A stretch of 64,000 nucleotides of DNA from Plazaster borealis (lineage: Eukaryota > Echinodermata > Asteroidea > Forcipulatida > Labidiasteridae): the NCBI GenBank assembly GCA_021014325.1, contig CM037467.1, positions 5,146,001-5,210,000 on the forward strand. Reading direction: 5' to 3'. Of the stretch, positions 44,963 to 55,699 are shown piece by piece. How positions within the stretch are numbered: position 1 is the stretch's first letter; each line of letters starts with the position of its first letter. The notes beneath the pieces are model-generated. The model ran no database searches and was not told the origin of the DNA. It saw only the letters and a list, made by a program, of their open reading frames with translations. The translations under genes and the position numbers were made by a program.

Positions 44963-45059
44963 TTTGCGTGAATCTAAATTGTTAACATGGATGGGGCGCC
45001 CTCACTTCGTGAAATGGCTTTGGCTTAAATTGCTCACAACCTTTTTACAGCAGGGGGAC

Positions 45060-45180
45060 TTTTGGGGGGGGGAGACTGTGTCGGGTGGCTTTGTCGGGGG
45101 GGGGGGGGGCGACTCTGTCGGGGCGACTTTGTGAGGGGCGACTTTGACCTCGAGAGGGGGCGAGTTGTGTGTGATGGGGC
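45060..45180. repeat. G-rich GGGGCGACTTTG tandem tract
   Basis: Several runs of four or more G separated by CGACT(C/T)TGT units. Simple-sequence, possibly G-quadruplex forming on the plus strand. Confidence 0.6.
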
Positions 45181-45649
45181 GAGTTGACTTGTTACCAACA
45201 TTTCATAACCATGTCCATGATATTTATTTCCGTATGTATTGTACACACAGAGTCCACGAGTCCACCGTTTCAACATGTTCAAAAAAAGTTGTCGCTCAAC
45301 AACACGACAACTTTGAAACTCAACAGCTTTACTCGATCATTGTTGGGTGAAATAAACACAAATACTTTCTACAATACAATTGGACAATTAACTAACACGT
45401 TTCAAAAATTTAAGAATAAGTCATGAAAATCCTCACCGTATGTTTGCCACTGAACTCGCAATACGTTGACACGAGAAGATCGGTCGCGTCGATGCGATGT
45501 GATGATTGAAATTAATGATTGGCGCAATCGAAAGTCCGCCCTCTTGTGTCCCCGACCCGGATCCCGAAAACGTCGCATGTGCGTTTAATATTTGCACAAA
45601 AATGGTGCAATGTATAGGCGGCCATCCAGGCAAAAAAGACAAGCACAGA

Positions 45650-48480
45650 ATAAAAAGTCTTAACTAATCAACACAATAAAAATCGTTTGACGAGAAGAAA
45701 ATTTCGAAATAAAAATACATTCTGCAAATTATATTGCAACTTTGACTAATTATAAACAAAGGAAAAAAACAAGAAGAACAAATAAAATTAAATTAAGCCA
45801 ATAAAAAAGCAATTGATGTGTCAATAAACAAATAAAACAGATGGAAATAATCTTTTCAATTTTAAATGGTGTACACCAAATGAAAAGAAATTGGTATTAG
45901 CAATGTATATGCTGTTGCATATACATCAACAGCATAACAGAGAAAGGTAAAATTGAAGAACAGTACTGCTCTATACCGCATTATTATTATTTTTTTTCAT
46001 ATAATTGTTTCATCATTTTCCTTTTTGAATGAGAAACAGAGGTTGACACAGAATTCGTGTGGTAATTTTAACTGTTTCAAAAAAAAAGACATCGATGTAC
46101 CTTGATATGAAGTGAACATGACCTGTCAAGTGTCAGGTGACTATTTCCAGGCTTTTTTTTTTCTTTTTTTTTTCTTTTCTTTTCTTGACTTTTATTTTTG
46201 TTTTTGCTTATTTACCCAACTCACCTAACGTCATCATCACAATAATTTTTGGGGGGCCATTTTGGGAGTCAATGTCCCTGCAGTGAAAATTGTAGGCGAC
46301 GCAACGTTTACGCGCTTAGTTTTGACTCCTAATTATGGTGAGCGTGGCACAGTCACAACATGTGTGACGTGTGAGTGAGAAGAAGGGCGTGAATACAAAA
46401 TATATCTTTTTATTTTGTTGGCTTGTCTTTTATGCCCCGATGGCCGTCCATAAGAATTTGCGACTGATGTTCCGTCCGATGCACGCAGCATACACACATG
46501 GCAGCATGCAGCTAGCTCAGCTCTCTAGAGGCAGAATCACTCGTCGTCAAAGATAGACAAACCTATTGCTTGCTTGGTGATGCTGGAAGATTTGTCATTC
46601 TGAGAATATTCAACCACACTAGTCCTGCTCATCATGTGTTATCTTTGTAAGTGCATGGAGGAAGAAAATAGAAGTGGAAGTGGAAGTAGTAGTGTACGTA
46701 AAAATTCGACAAAAATAAATGTGGTCGATTTAGTTCAGCAATTTTTGAAGATGGCCTTTTTGAAATTCGCGCAAGCCAATTTTGAAATTTGCGCGCGCGC
46801 AATTTTAGAACTAAAGTCTGCCAACAAAAATAAAAGTTGCGCGGCTGAGGCACGAAATTGAAACGAACTAATAGTTCTCCCTTTGGGAAACAGAGGCGGT
46901 TTATTGGCGCGAGGTTTTCATCGCCAGACAAGAAACAAAAACGAGATGCATTTGTCTTTCAAACGATTTGTCAAATTTGTTGTTTTTATATAATAACAGA
47001 AAGTTAGTTTATCAACAAGTTCGCAGCTACATGTAGCTAGCGCTGTTTATTTATTATCACAAGAATTTGCCGTGCTTTGAACTTTACAGTTTGTGAGCAG
47101 ACCTGTTTCTCGACATTCTTCCCAAGTTTTTGAACAAAAGTATCTATTCAGACAGAAGTTAAGATCCAGCAGAACACTTACTCCTCCTGTGGACGTAAAT
47201 TCCTTCATACAGCGTATATTTCACAAGTGGTGAGAGAATTATTGTTGAACGACAAAGATCGCGCGGTGTTCAAAGTTTGCGCCCGAGCTATCCTGGGCAA
47301 ATTTTGAAACCACGAAACAAAGTTTGCGCCGTCACAAAATGGATTGGCACACCGCGCGAATAAAAAAAAAAGACAACTTCAAAGATTGCGATTAACAGAT
47401 CCGTTCCTAAATAAAACGTATTCCTAACGTTACAATCGTTATGACAAGTTATGGTGGTTCTTTGCTTCAACTTTTGAGATGTATTCCTAACGTTACAATC
47501 GTTATGACAAGTTATGGTGGTGCTTTGCTTCAACTTTTGAGGAGACTTCAAAAACATTTTTTTGGAGTATCTTTGAATATTTAACATTTAGCATTGGTTA
47601 TTTAGTGTGGTGCACACATCACAAATATTAGCCAGCGTGACAAGCGACTCGAATTAAACTAAATGCAACAAGTTGTTAGTTGACGGCGCTCATTTCCGCT
47701 TGAGTCTAGTCACAACCATGACAACGGGTCATTAATGCGACTTTGGCGGCGTGACCCTCTCGAAACGAGGCAGAAATCAAGAATTGATACGAGGTACAAA
47801 GTGTCTTGTAAGTTGTATGTTTATGAAGGTACGAGGTGTCAAAGGTACGAAGTGTCCAAAGTCACTTCGTACCCTGCAAAAGGTATGAAGTGACCAGGGT
47901 TGAAGTGGCAAAGATAGTGACCTGACACCTATGTTACATACACTTATGGAAAATTTGGTTTTTGTTCAGTAAAAAAAACCCCCTGCTGTAGCTCACTTTC
48001 ACAAGAATAAATGTAAATGTGTAACAAAAGGATCTGTTTTTAAATTTATCCGTGTAACTGGCACCGGCTAAGTTCTAACTTGCAAGTATTTCATTTTCTG
48101 ATGTATCACTCAGTTCACATTGTATGGGTTTTTAAAAATCTCATTTTGAGATGGTAAAAATAAAAATTATTTCCATATGGCCCCCAAAAAGGAAGCGGGC
48201 GGGGATGCTAAACTTGTATTATTTGGATTACTTCGCCTAAACTAATACTTTTTTTTAATAGATCCTAGTAACGGTTGCAATAATCGTAACCCTTGAATCC
48301 TCCCATCATCATGCGGATCGAGGGGCCGGGACTACAATTGATGCATTATTAGATTACAGTCTGGTACAGATTGTTACATTCTTAGGTATATGCTCCTGTC
48401 CAAATCAAAATGATTAAGATCGACTTGATGTTAAAAACATGTAAAACAAGTAATCAAGTTACAAATGTTTGCAGTCATGC
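45650..48480. other. Intergenic region between EAF and METTL6; 5' ends not resolved
   Basis: No conserved coding frame. It contains poly-T/CT tracts at 46145-46200, a 61-bp tandem duplication at 47418-47543, a small hairpin around GGTACGAAGTG (47850-47870) and an (ATTT)n stretch just beyond at 48490-48520. The divergent promoters of EAF and METTL6 should lie here, but I cannot support a specific promoter site. Confidence 0.4.
47418..47543. repeat. 61-bp tandem duplication
   Basis: TATTCCTAACGTTACAATCG followed by TTATGACAAGTTATGGTGGT occurs twice in direct succession with a single difference. Confidence 0.8.
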
Positions 48481-48771
48481 AATTGTTTTCATTTATTTTA
48501 TTTATTTATTTATCTATTTGATTTACTCGCACTATCTGTACATGTTTCCGCACTTAACGGCACTTCTTGCTCTTTTTACTTGGACCCATGCGCAAAACGC
48601 AGTGCATCTTATCCCCATACATGTGAGGCTGCACTTCTCAGCCAGGAATTCCTTTGGAAGGAACTTTGCTTCGCCGCAATGAATGGAACTTTCCATCTTT
48701 CACCTCTTGAAAATTATTTCACCATTGCACTCCGAATTCATTATTTGTGTACTATTTAATTCCACAGAGCA

Positions 48772-49050
48772 ATGGAGACAGACGACTCCCAAGTATCGAC
48801 TCCTGCAACATCTAAAGTCGCATCAACTCCTTTTCAAGAAAAAGGCCACAAATATCGAGAATTAACAGACGAAGAACAGTTAAAGTTGAACTCTGATACG
48901 ACTTTGGTGTCTGAGTTTAAGCAGGCCAAACTGGAGAGGGAGGCACAAAAGAACTGGGACTTATTCTATAAGAGAAACTCAACTCATTTCTTCAAGGATA
49001 GACACTGGACGACTAGAGAATTCCAGGAACTCAATGAAAAAGAATCAACG
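48772..49050 (+). CDS. METTL6: METTL6 coding exon 1
   Basis: METTL6 installs 3-methylcytidine at position 32 of tRNA-Ser with SAM as donor. This exon starts METDDSQVSTPATSKVASTP and contains NWDLFYKRNSTHFFKDRHWT, TREFQELNEKEST; NWDLFYKRNSTxFFKDRHWTTREF is diagnostic. An acceptor-like TTCCACAG ends at 48767, four bases before the ATG, so there is probably an upstream non-coding exon. Donor GTAAAA, phase 0. Confidence 0.92.
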
Positions 49051-49126
49051 GTAAAAATATGCAGATGTCAGGCACTGAACCAGGGGTTTGGTCTGGATCC
49101 CTCCCGGCTCTCGACTCGACTACTGC

Positions 49127-49493
49127 AGGCACTGAACACGTTTGGTAATTGTCAACTACCAGTGTTCTCACTTGGTGTATCCCAACATATGCATAAAATA
49201 ACAAGCCTGTAAAAATTTGGGCTCAATTGGTCATCGAAGTTGCAAGAAAATGATGAAAGAAAAAACACCCTTGTTGTACAAATTTGTGTGCTTTCAGGTA
49301 GGAATAAAAACTTCTTGCAAGAAGTTTTTATTATTTTAGTGAGAAATGACATCTTTCTCAAAAACTATGTTACTTCTGAGGGAGTCGTTTCTCACAATGT
49401 TTTATACTATCAACAGCTCTCTGTTGGTCGTTACCAAGCCAGTTTTTATGCTAGTATATATTTTGAGTAATTACCAAACGTGTACGATGCCTT
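49127..49493. mobile_element. TTAA-type MITE with central hairpin, copy 3 (reversed)
   Basis: AGGCACTGAACACGTTTGG to ACCAAACGTGTACGATGCCT. The same hairpin (AATAAAAACTTCTTGCAAG / CTTGCAAGAAGTTTTTATT) lies in the centre. No TTAA remains at either flank. Inside METTL6 intron 1. Confidence 0.75.
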
Positions 49494-49849
49494 GTTTACT
49501 ATCTTTTTCCTTTAGTAAATTTTCAACTTGTGCCTTCACATAATAATAGGCCTAATCTCATACATAATCATTGCGACCTTGCAGTTGTCATTTGTTTTTC
49601 TTTTCTTTTTTGAGCCGGTAAAAATTCCTGTAGAGAAATTATTAGTGTTACATTTTGGACAACTAGTCTTTGAAAGGAAAATGCCTTTTTCATTAAAATG
49701 CAAAAGGTACATGCGTAGCTCCATTTTGGAAAATCTTAATGTCCACCTTAATTACCATTTTGTTGGCCTTATTCCACCCTACACCAGGCTATGGAGAATG
49801 TGACTGTGTACTACGTACATGTAGATGCAATCATCTCATGATCTCATAT

Positions 49850-50105
49850 TGCAGGCTGGCATAGTTTGTCTATCATCGAAAATCACAGTGAATGATGTAT
49901 AATGGTCAGAGAGTAGGAGGGTTGACTGTGTACTGTAGAAGCATTCACCGCATGATCATAATTATTGCTGGCTGGTATAAATAGTCTATCATTGAAAACC
50001 ATAGTGGATGATGGAATGACCAGACGGTTGGAGGTTTGACTGTGTACTGTAGATGCATTCACATGATTGCAGGCTGACATAGTTTATCTACAGTCTGAAA
50101 GTAGA
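49850..50105. repeat. Minisatellite, inverted relative to 3378-3745
   Basis: Two to three units reading GCAGGCTGGCATAGTTTGTC, GAGGGTTGACTGTGTACTGT, the reverse complement of the 117-bp unit at the left end of the window. In METTL6 intron 1. Confidence 0.75.
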
Positions 50106-50161
50106 ACGGTTAATAAGTTGAAGGGTCGTATAGTTGATAATGATTTATTTCTTTGATACAG

Positions 50162-50305
50162 GATGAAGGCTTCTCTGCAGGCCAGAGAGTGTTATTAGAA
50201 GTAGGATGTGGAGTTGGTAATGCAGTCTTCCCTCTGCTAGATGAGAACAAACAGCTCTTTGTACATGCCTGTGATTTCTCACCAAGAGCTGTGCAGTTTG
50301 TCAAG
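50162..50305 (+). CDS. METTL6: METTL6 coding exon 2 (SAM motif I)
   Basis: Reads DEGFSAGQRVLLEVGCGVGN, AVFPLLDENKQLFVHACDFS, PRAVQFVK. EVGCGVGN is the glycine-rich SAM-binding loop of class I methyltransferases; ACDFSPRA is motif II. Acceptor TTTGATACAG, donor GTAACT. Phase 0 both sides. Confidence 0.95.
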
Positions 50306-50632
50306 GTAACTATCACTATCAGGGCTAAGACTTGCCAGGATTTTTCATGATTTCAGAATCGTTATTCTGTGTTTTAACCCTTCAAGCGCTGACATACATG
50401 TAGTTCTGAATCATCATGCTGAATATCCATCCACAGGCTGCCAACGTTCCCTTACATTTAGACTGGTCCCCTGTCTTTATCCGCAAGGATGATACACTTT
50501 ATTAACGAGCCTATAAGTGTGACGTCAGATGTTCAGAATACCTTACGTTCTACCCTTCGAGTGCCGCCAACGTTCTGAAACGTCATACTGAATATCCATC
50601 CACAGGCTGCCAACATTCCCTTACGTTCTTAA

Positions 50633-51014
50633 AGGGACACGTCGCCTTGGATCGGACGAGTTGGTCTAAAAAAAACGTTTGTAACCGTTTGTTATCAAAT
50701 GCATATGGTTAGAAAGACGTTATAAAAGTAGAATACAGTGATCCACACAAATATGCCTCGAAATTGCATGGTTTTCCTTTTACTTTGCGAACTAACAGGG
50801 TCGGCCATTTTGTGGAGTCAAAAATTTGATTCCACAAAATGGCCGACCGTGTTTGTTCACGATGTAAAAGGAAAACCACGCAATTTCGAAGCATATTTGT
50901 GTGGATCATTGTATTCTACTTTTAAAACATCTTTCTAACCATATGCATTTTATAACAAACTGTTACAAATGCTTTTTATAGACCAACTCGCCCGATCCAA
51001 GGCAACGTGTCCCT
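50633..51014. mobile_element. 382-bp palindromic MITE with TTAA target sites
   Basis: TTAA at 50629-50632 and 51015-51018. Ends AGGGACACGTCGCCTTGGAT and ATCCAAGGCAACGTGTCCCT. Almost the whole element folds on itself, with the tip TTTTGTGGAGTCAAAAATTTGATTCCACAAAA near 50810-50840. Inside METTL6 intron 2. Confidence 0.9.
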
Positions 51015-51116
51015 TTAAATAAATGGCCGGCCTGTGGAGACAGAGTTACCAAAACACGGCTGGCACTGTAAGGGTTAACTTAATTTTTTTTATTTGTATT
51101 GTATTGTGTTTATTAG

Positions 51117-51287
51117 GAAAATGGTGCTTATGATCCAGCCAGGATCTCGGCCTTCCAGTGTGACATCACTAAAGATCCACTCGTGGCTCATATCCCAGAA
51201 TGCAATGTACATATTGTCACAATGTTATTTGTATTGTCGGCTATTCATCCAGATAAAATGGCAGCCGCTCTTCGAAATATTTATGAG
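51117..51287 (+). CDS. METTL6: METTL6 coding exon 3
   Basis: Reads ENGAYDPARISAFQCDITKD, PLVAHIPECNVHIVTMLFVL, SAIHPDKMAAALRNIYE. FQCDxTKDxL and MLxFVLSAxHPDKM are METTL2/6/8 family motifs. Acceptor TTTATTAG, donor GTAGGT. Phase 0 both sides. Confidence 0.94.
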
Positions 51288-51559
51288 GTAGGTAGATAAA
51301 GAAACAGTACTCACCAAATCAGTGTATAACTGCCACTTATTTAAAATGGTATAAAGATGGTCATGGTGGGAAACTTCCCATCACAATTTGTTGCCTGAAT
51401 GCTACAGTTCTGAGAAATGAGTAAAACAAAGTCTTGATCTCGCGAGTCAAAAACCCAATATTTGAAAACATGAGATTTATATGAATTTCGTTTTTTTATG
51501 AGTAGAATGTAGAATAGAACTTTTATGAATTTTGGGTTGAACAAAGAAAATTTACAAGA

Positions 51560-51645
51560 GCGGGATTTGAACCTGCGACCTTGAATTAACATGCCTGCAC
51601 TCTACCAACTGAGCCATCTAGCCCTAATGTTAGCAGTCTTATTTC
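51560..51645 (-). mobile_element. tRNA-like SINE head
   Basis: Minus strand reads GGGCTAGATGGCTCAGTTGG then CAGGTTCAAATCCCGCTC; the same family as the pair at 9105-9475. Stems do not close, so it is not a tRNA gene. Confidence 0.6.
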
Positions 51646-52267
51646 AGGGGTGCCAGTCAGAAGCCATAAAATATTTAACTGACGTATAGCCAGGAATCAC
51701 ACCCAAGTTTCTGATACGACCTAAGAAGTGGCAGGAGAAGGATCACCTTAAGGGGATATAACTTTGTATTTCAGATATCAAGTAACAAACCACAAAGGAA
51801 ACTGACTGGGTAAATTTGTCTGACAAGAACTTGTCTGATAATTACTTGTCATGCAAGTTATCTATTGCAGCAGAATAGGTCAGTGAATGGGGATGGGGGG
51901 ATTGCTTCTTGTAGATCTTCATTATCCTTGAGTGAGATAAGTTTGGTCTCATTGTTTCCACTGGTGTGCTCTAATCATGCAACGAAACTCTGGCATCTTT
52001 GGTAGGTGGGTGCATTAAACTTGTTTGATTTAAGCACCCTGCAAGTAGTCTAAGTTCACAACAAGCATGTACAGAAAGTGTTGTTAACTAAGTACATGTA
52101 TCTCCCTTCCAGGGGTTAGTAATGTGAGGGGATTAATAATATGGCACTCTCCTCACTGGAAACGAGGTTGGAGTTTACTGTACTAGGTGCAGCATTTCAC
52201 TAGTTTAGATAGATACTAGTCTGGTGCCATTGTGTATGACTGTTTGTTGTGGTTGTTTCTGATACAG

Positions 52268-52409
52268 GTTGTCAGACCAGGTGGATGTGTGTTATTCAGA
52301 GATTATGGGTTATATGACCATGCCATGCTAAGGTTCAGCAAGGGACATAAACTAGCTGAACAATTCTACGTACGCCAAGATGGTACAAGAGCTTACTACT
52401 TCACTGAAG
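52268..52409 (+). CDS. METTL6: METTL6 coding exon 4
   Basis: Reads VVRPGGCVLFRDYGLYDHAM, LRFSKGHKLAEQFYVRQDGT, RAYYFTE. RDYGLYDHAMLRF and FYVRQDGTRxYYF are invariant in the family. Acceptor TGATACAG, donor GTAGAA, phase 1 out. Confidence 0.95.
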
Positions 52410-52986
52410 GTAGAATAATATCAACTCATATACATCTGTGTGGATAGTATTTGGAATATCTGAAACATAAAGCTCAACCTAGAAATGCAGCAAGCTATCC
52501 ATGTTTCTTTAACAATGGATGTGTGTCATTTCGATGTTTTGCTTGCATGTGCATTGGTGAAAACTGGCTTAAGAAGACAAAGCAATAGTGAGATGAAAGT
52601 TGTTATAACTCACTCACTCACTCCATTGACCCAAGTGCCTACTTGAGACAAGCGCGATGATACACACACCATACATCACGATCACTCATGCAGCCTGCTA
52701 GTTATGACTCGGGGATGAGAAATTTCGGACTTTTATCTGAATTAAGACTTTTTTTTACGTCTGCCTGGTGAAAAAGTAGCTGTTTTTATTTTACTTTATC
52801 TACTTATCTAGTATTGAGGATACTCTTCTCAAAAGCTCCTTGAAATCTATAACTACCACAGGGGCTACCACAATCATTTCAACATACCTCCTAAAAATTG
52901 GGTCCTACTTTCAGACCTTTTTTCGTCAGGAGTGACTCTCATCCCTAGTACAGTGCACACTGTACCTGTCAAATCGTACCTGTACA

Positions 52987-53285
52987 TGTATGGCAGTGGC
53001 GTGTCATGGCCGAGCGGTTAAGATCACCAGACTCAAGCTCTGGTGTTTCTGATTGGCAGGGTGTGGGTTCGAGTCCCGGTCATGACACTTGTGTCCTTAA
53101 GCAAGGCTTTTTATCATAATTGCTTCTCTCCACCCAGGAGTACAAACGAGTACCGGCGAGAGCTGGGGAGTAACCTGCGATGGACTGGCAGCCTGTCCAG
53201 GGGAAATAGAAATATTCTCAGTTGCTTATTGCCAAGGAAACCGGCCTGATGAGCCATATTGGCTCGGGACAGACTTTACTTTTAC
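52987..53285 (+). mobile_element. tRNA-Leu(CAA)-like SINE
   Basis: GTCATGGCCGAGCGGTTAAG, CAGACTCAAGCTCTGG (anticodon CAA in context) and GGGTTCGAGTCCCGG form a recognisable tRNA-Leu head, followed by GACACTTGTGTCCTTAAGCA and a body related to 31503-31830. The best preserved head of this family in the window. The acceptor stem is weak and a SINE body follows, so I do not call a tRNA gene. Confidence 0.65.
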
Positions 53286-53504
53286 ATGTATGGCAAACTA
53301 CTTGGGTTTTTTTTGTACTTAAAATGTTATAAAGTGAACTTGGATTTGGAAAAGAATATGCTTTGAATAATTTGCATGGTGAAGGTACAATTAGATGTAG
53401 CTGTACTGACATCTCAAACACAATTTCTTAGTGGGTAACATTTACCCCGTCTCTATATATTTCTAGATTTATAATATTGAATCTTGAATACTTTTCTTCC
53501 ACAG

Positions 53505-53656
53505 AGATGCTAAGTAAACTGTTCAGCGAGGTGGGATTTGAAGTTTGCCAGAACGAGTATGTCTTGAGGGAAACAGTGAATAAGAAGGAAGGTTTATGTG
53601 TACCTCGAGTATTTGTGCAAGGAAAGTACAGCAAGCCAACTCAGCCAAATAGTTGA
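53505..53656 (+). CDS. METTL6: METTL6 final coding exon
   Basis: Reads EMLSKLFSEVGFEVCQNEYV, LRETVNKKEGLCVPRVFVQG, KYSKPTQPNS then TGA. RETVNKKEGLCVPRVFxQ is the conserved C-terminal strand. Acceptor TTCTTCCACAG. The five exons give 295 residues (human protein: 284), no frameshift or stop. Confidence 0.95.
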
Positions 53657-53723
53657 CGACACGTTAAAGCTGTGCACCATGTTGGTAAATTGTATTAGTT
53701 TTAATGACATCGTTTACTCCTAG

Positions 53724-53791
53724 ATAGTTGTGTATTTTGCCGTGTTTGTCCATACTGACATCAGTACGGACAACACAGCAAAATACACAAC
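53724..53791. repeat. Hairpin downstream of METTL6
   Basis: TAGTTGTGTATTTTGCCGTG pairs with CACAGCAAAATACACAACTA, with an inner pair TTTGTCCATACTGA / TCAGTACGGACAA. About 70 bases after the METTL6 stop, probably in its 3' UTR. Confidence 0.7.
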
Positions 53792-53896
53792 TATGAAATA
53801 AGTTTAAAAAAACCCAGTTGTGTTTGAACTCAAGTTTAAATTGAAGTCACATCTGTGACTAAAAACGTGCGTATTGATGCAATCTTTACATCCTTG

Positions 53897-54211
53897 GGCC
53901 CAATTTGACAGAGCTGCTTAAGCAAGCATGTTTGTCGACCCTGTAAATTGAGGACTTCTCTTTGTTTGGACTTAAAAGCGAAGCAAGGATGACCTCGCTC
54001 TATCAGAACACCTGGATCCTATTTGTTAAAGTCCTCAGTTTCAACAGGGCGACAAATATTAATGAACTGGCTAAGCACAAAACTAATTGTTCTTGCCAGA
54101 AAAAGGTTACCAACCAAAATACCGTGTCGTATGTACCTTTTGCGACTGGTTTGCTGATGATTTTTGGTTAAGCATTATTTGTTCGCTTAAGCAGCTAATC
54201 ACATTGGGCCC
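53897..54211. repeat. Palindromic repeat, GAGCTGCTTAAGC family, copy 3
   Basis: GGGCCCAATTTGACAGAGCT to AGCAGCTAATCACATTGGGCCC, with a non-homologous insertion-like middle (53930-54060). Confidence 0.55.
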
Positions 54212-54276
54212 AGATTTTGATGTCATGATACATGGAGGTCAAATCAAAGAAAAACAATGTTAATAACAGAAACTAA

Positions 54277-54605
54277 AGGTATTATACAGGATTGGTAAGG
54301 ATAAAAAACATCATTGTTTAATTTTAGTCTGAAAGCTTATAAAAGAGCAATTTTTCCTTTGAAATATTTCCCTTTGAAATGAAGTAATCTTCAAGAAAAC
54401 TGTATCTAAAAACCTAAAAACTATGATGTTTACATGTGTTTACATGCTGAAAATTGTGCATTGTTTTGTACTATTTTTTTGGGACTCGCACAACTGATTC
54501 AGCCCAAATTTTCACAGGTTTGTTATTTCTCGTATATGGTTGATCACACAAAATGAACACTGCGTTCGACTATTTTGTCAGCTCTACCAATCCTGTATAA
54601 TACCT
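54277..54605. mobile_element. MITE with AGGTATTATACAGGATTGG ends
   Basis: AGGTATTATACAGGATTGGT and CCAATCCTGTATAATACCT are perfect inverted repeats of 19 bp. The interior shares phrases with the 1.3-kb type MITE (GCCCAAATTTTCACAGG, TTGTTATTT). The left flank is CTAA and the right GTAT, so no target duplication is visible. Confidence 0.75.
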
Positions 54606-55029
54606 GTATTTTTTCCAAATCAAATCTTCAATGAGCGGGGGTGTTGGGTTTACAGAAGTGAATGAAACCGTTTCTTAAAGTTCCATGGTTGGGGGAAACA
54701 CTGGCATACACATGATATAAAAATCTTCTTGATAAGGAAATAATTAAGGGGAAGTAGAGTATACAGTTTTCACATACAATCTGATGGGGAATAATAACTA
54801 AAGGGTAAAATCACGATTGTAATTTCTCCTCTTGAAAATAACGGCATTGTTAGTCAAATGTATTTCTAGGGAAGATTGATACCATCATTATCTTTTGAAG
54901 AGTCTTGCGTCAACATTTGAAATCTGGATCTGTATTGACTAGGTACAGCAGTTCACACAAATTTAGGGATCACATTTTAAGGATATATATATAGGTGGTC
55001 ATTACAGGATTCAAACCAGCCTCTAGTCA

Positions 55030-55110
55030 CCAGGCACACTCGGTGGTCTTGTGGTTAAGATATCTGCTCTAGGATTCAGAGATTGTTGGTTCGAATCCTA
55101 CCCAGGACTC
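55030..55110 (+). repeat. tRNA-like SINE head
   Basis: GGTGGTCTTGTGGTTAAGAT and GGTTCGAATCCTACCCA look like A- and B-box regions. No closing acceptor stem. Confidence 0.45.
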
Positions 55111-55439
55111 TGGAAGCACTGAGTGTACAACTGGGTGCTTATCACACGTGGGTGTAAATAAGGGTTAAACCAATAACTGTCGCCAGTAGATCTTACACAA
55201 AGCAGACTTCTGCAAAGCCGTTCCGCGGGGAGGAAGGTCAGTGCCTTGAGTTCTTTCAGGATCTGGTACGTTGCTCTGCTTTCATCATATACCCTAAACA
55301 GACCAACTGCTTGATGTGTCTCTAGACTGACTGCTTCCAATGGAAAACAAATCCAAGACGTTTGACCAGTAAACAAAAAATGTAAAACTCTGCAAAAATA
55401 AAAATAAAGATAAGTCATAAATATTTGATGAGATGAGCG

Positions 55440-55690
55440 GAATAGAATGAAACCTGGAAAAAAAATAGGGGACTTATCATTGCTACTACTTCTTCAAAAT
55501 CTGCATTGCCCTCATACACTTCAGAGCCAGACAGCTTTTGCAGAAATTTCTGTAAATGAATAGCATTCATCGTAGGTGGAAAATCTGCACAAAGATGGTG
55601 TTGTAAAGGCACTTGAATACTACAAACCTTCAGCTTCCACATCAAATCCATGAAAGTGGTAAAATACACATTTGCTGGTAAACCTCATAG
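55440..55690 (-). pseudogene. Mobile-element protein fragment, copy A
   Basis: Minus-strand reading: MDLMWKLKVCSIQVPLQHHL, CADFPPTMNAIHLQKFLQKL, SGSEVYEGNADFEEVV. Nearly the same sequence recurs at 59375-59565 with a different continuation (EKGHTVFYKSDNGILGVKYY). I do not know the function. Context of PIF1- and PolB-like fragments suggests part of a large DNA transposon. Confidence 0.4.
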
Positions 55691-55699
55691 ACTAGGAGC

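Noticed and set aside
46371..46861. Short plus-strand frames upstream of METTL6 as extra genes
   Set aside because: No splice signals in phase, no recognisable domain and low-complexity composition.
52987..53075. Possible genuine tRNA-Leu(CAA) gene
   Set aside because: The A-box, anticodon context and B-box are recognisable, but the acceptor stem does not pair well and the same head is followed by SINE body here and in several other copies.
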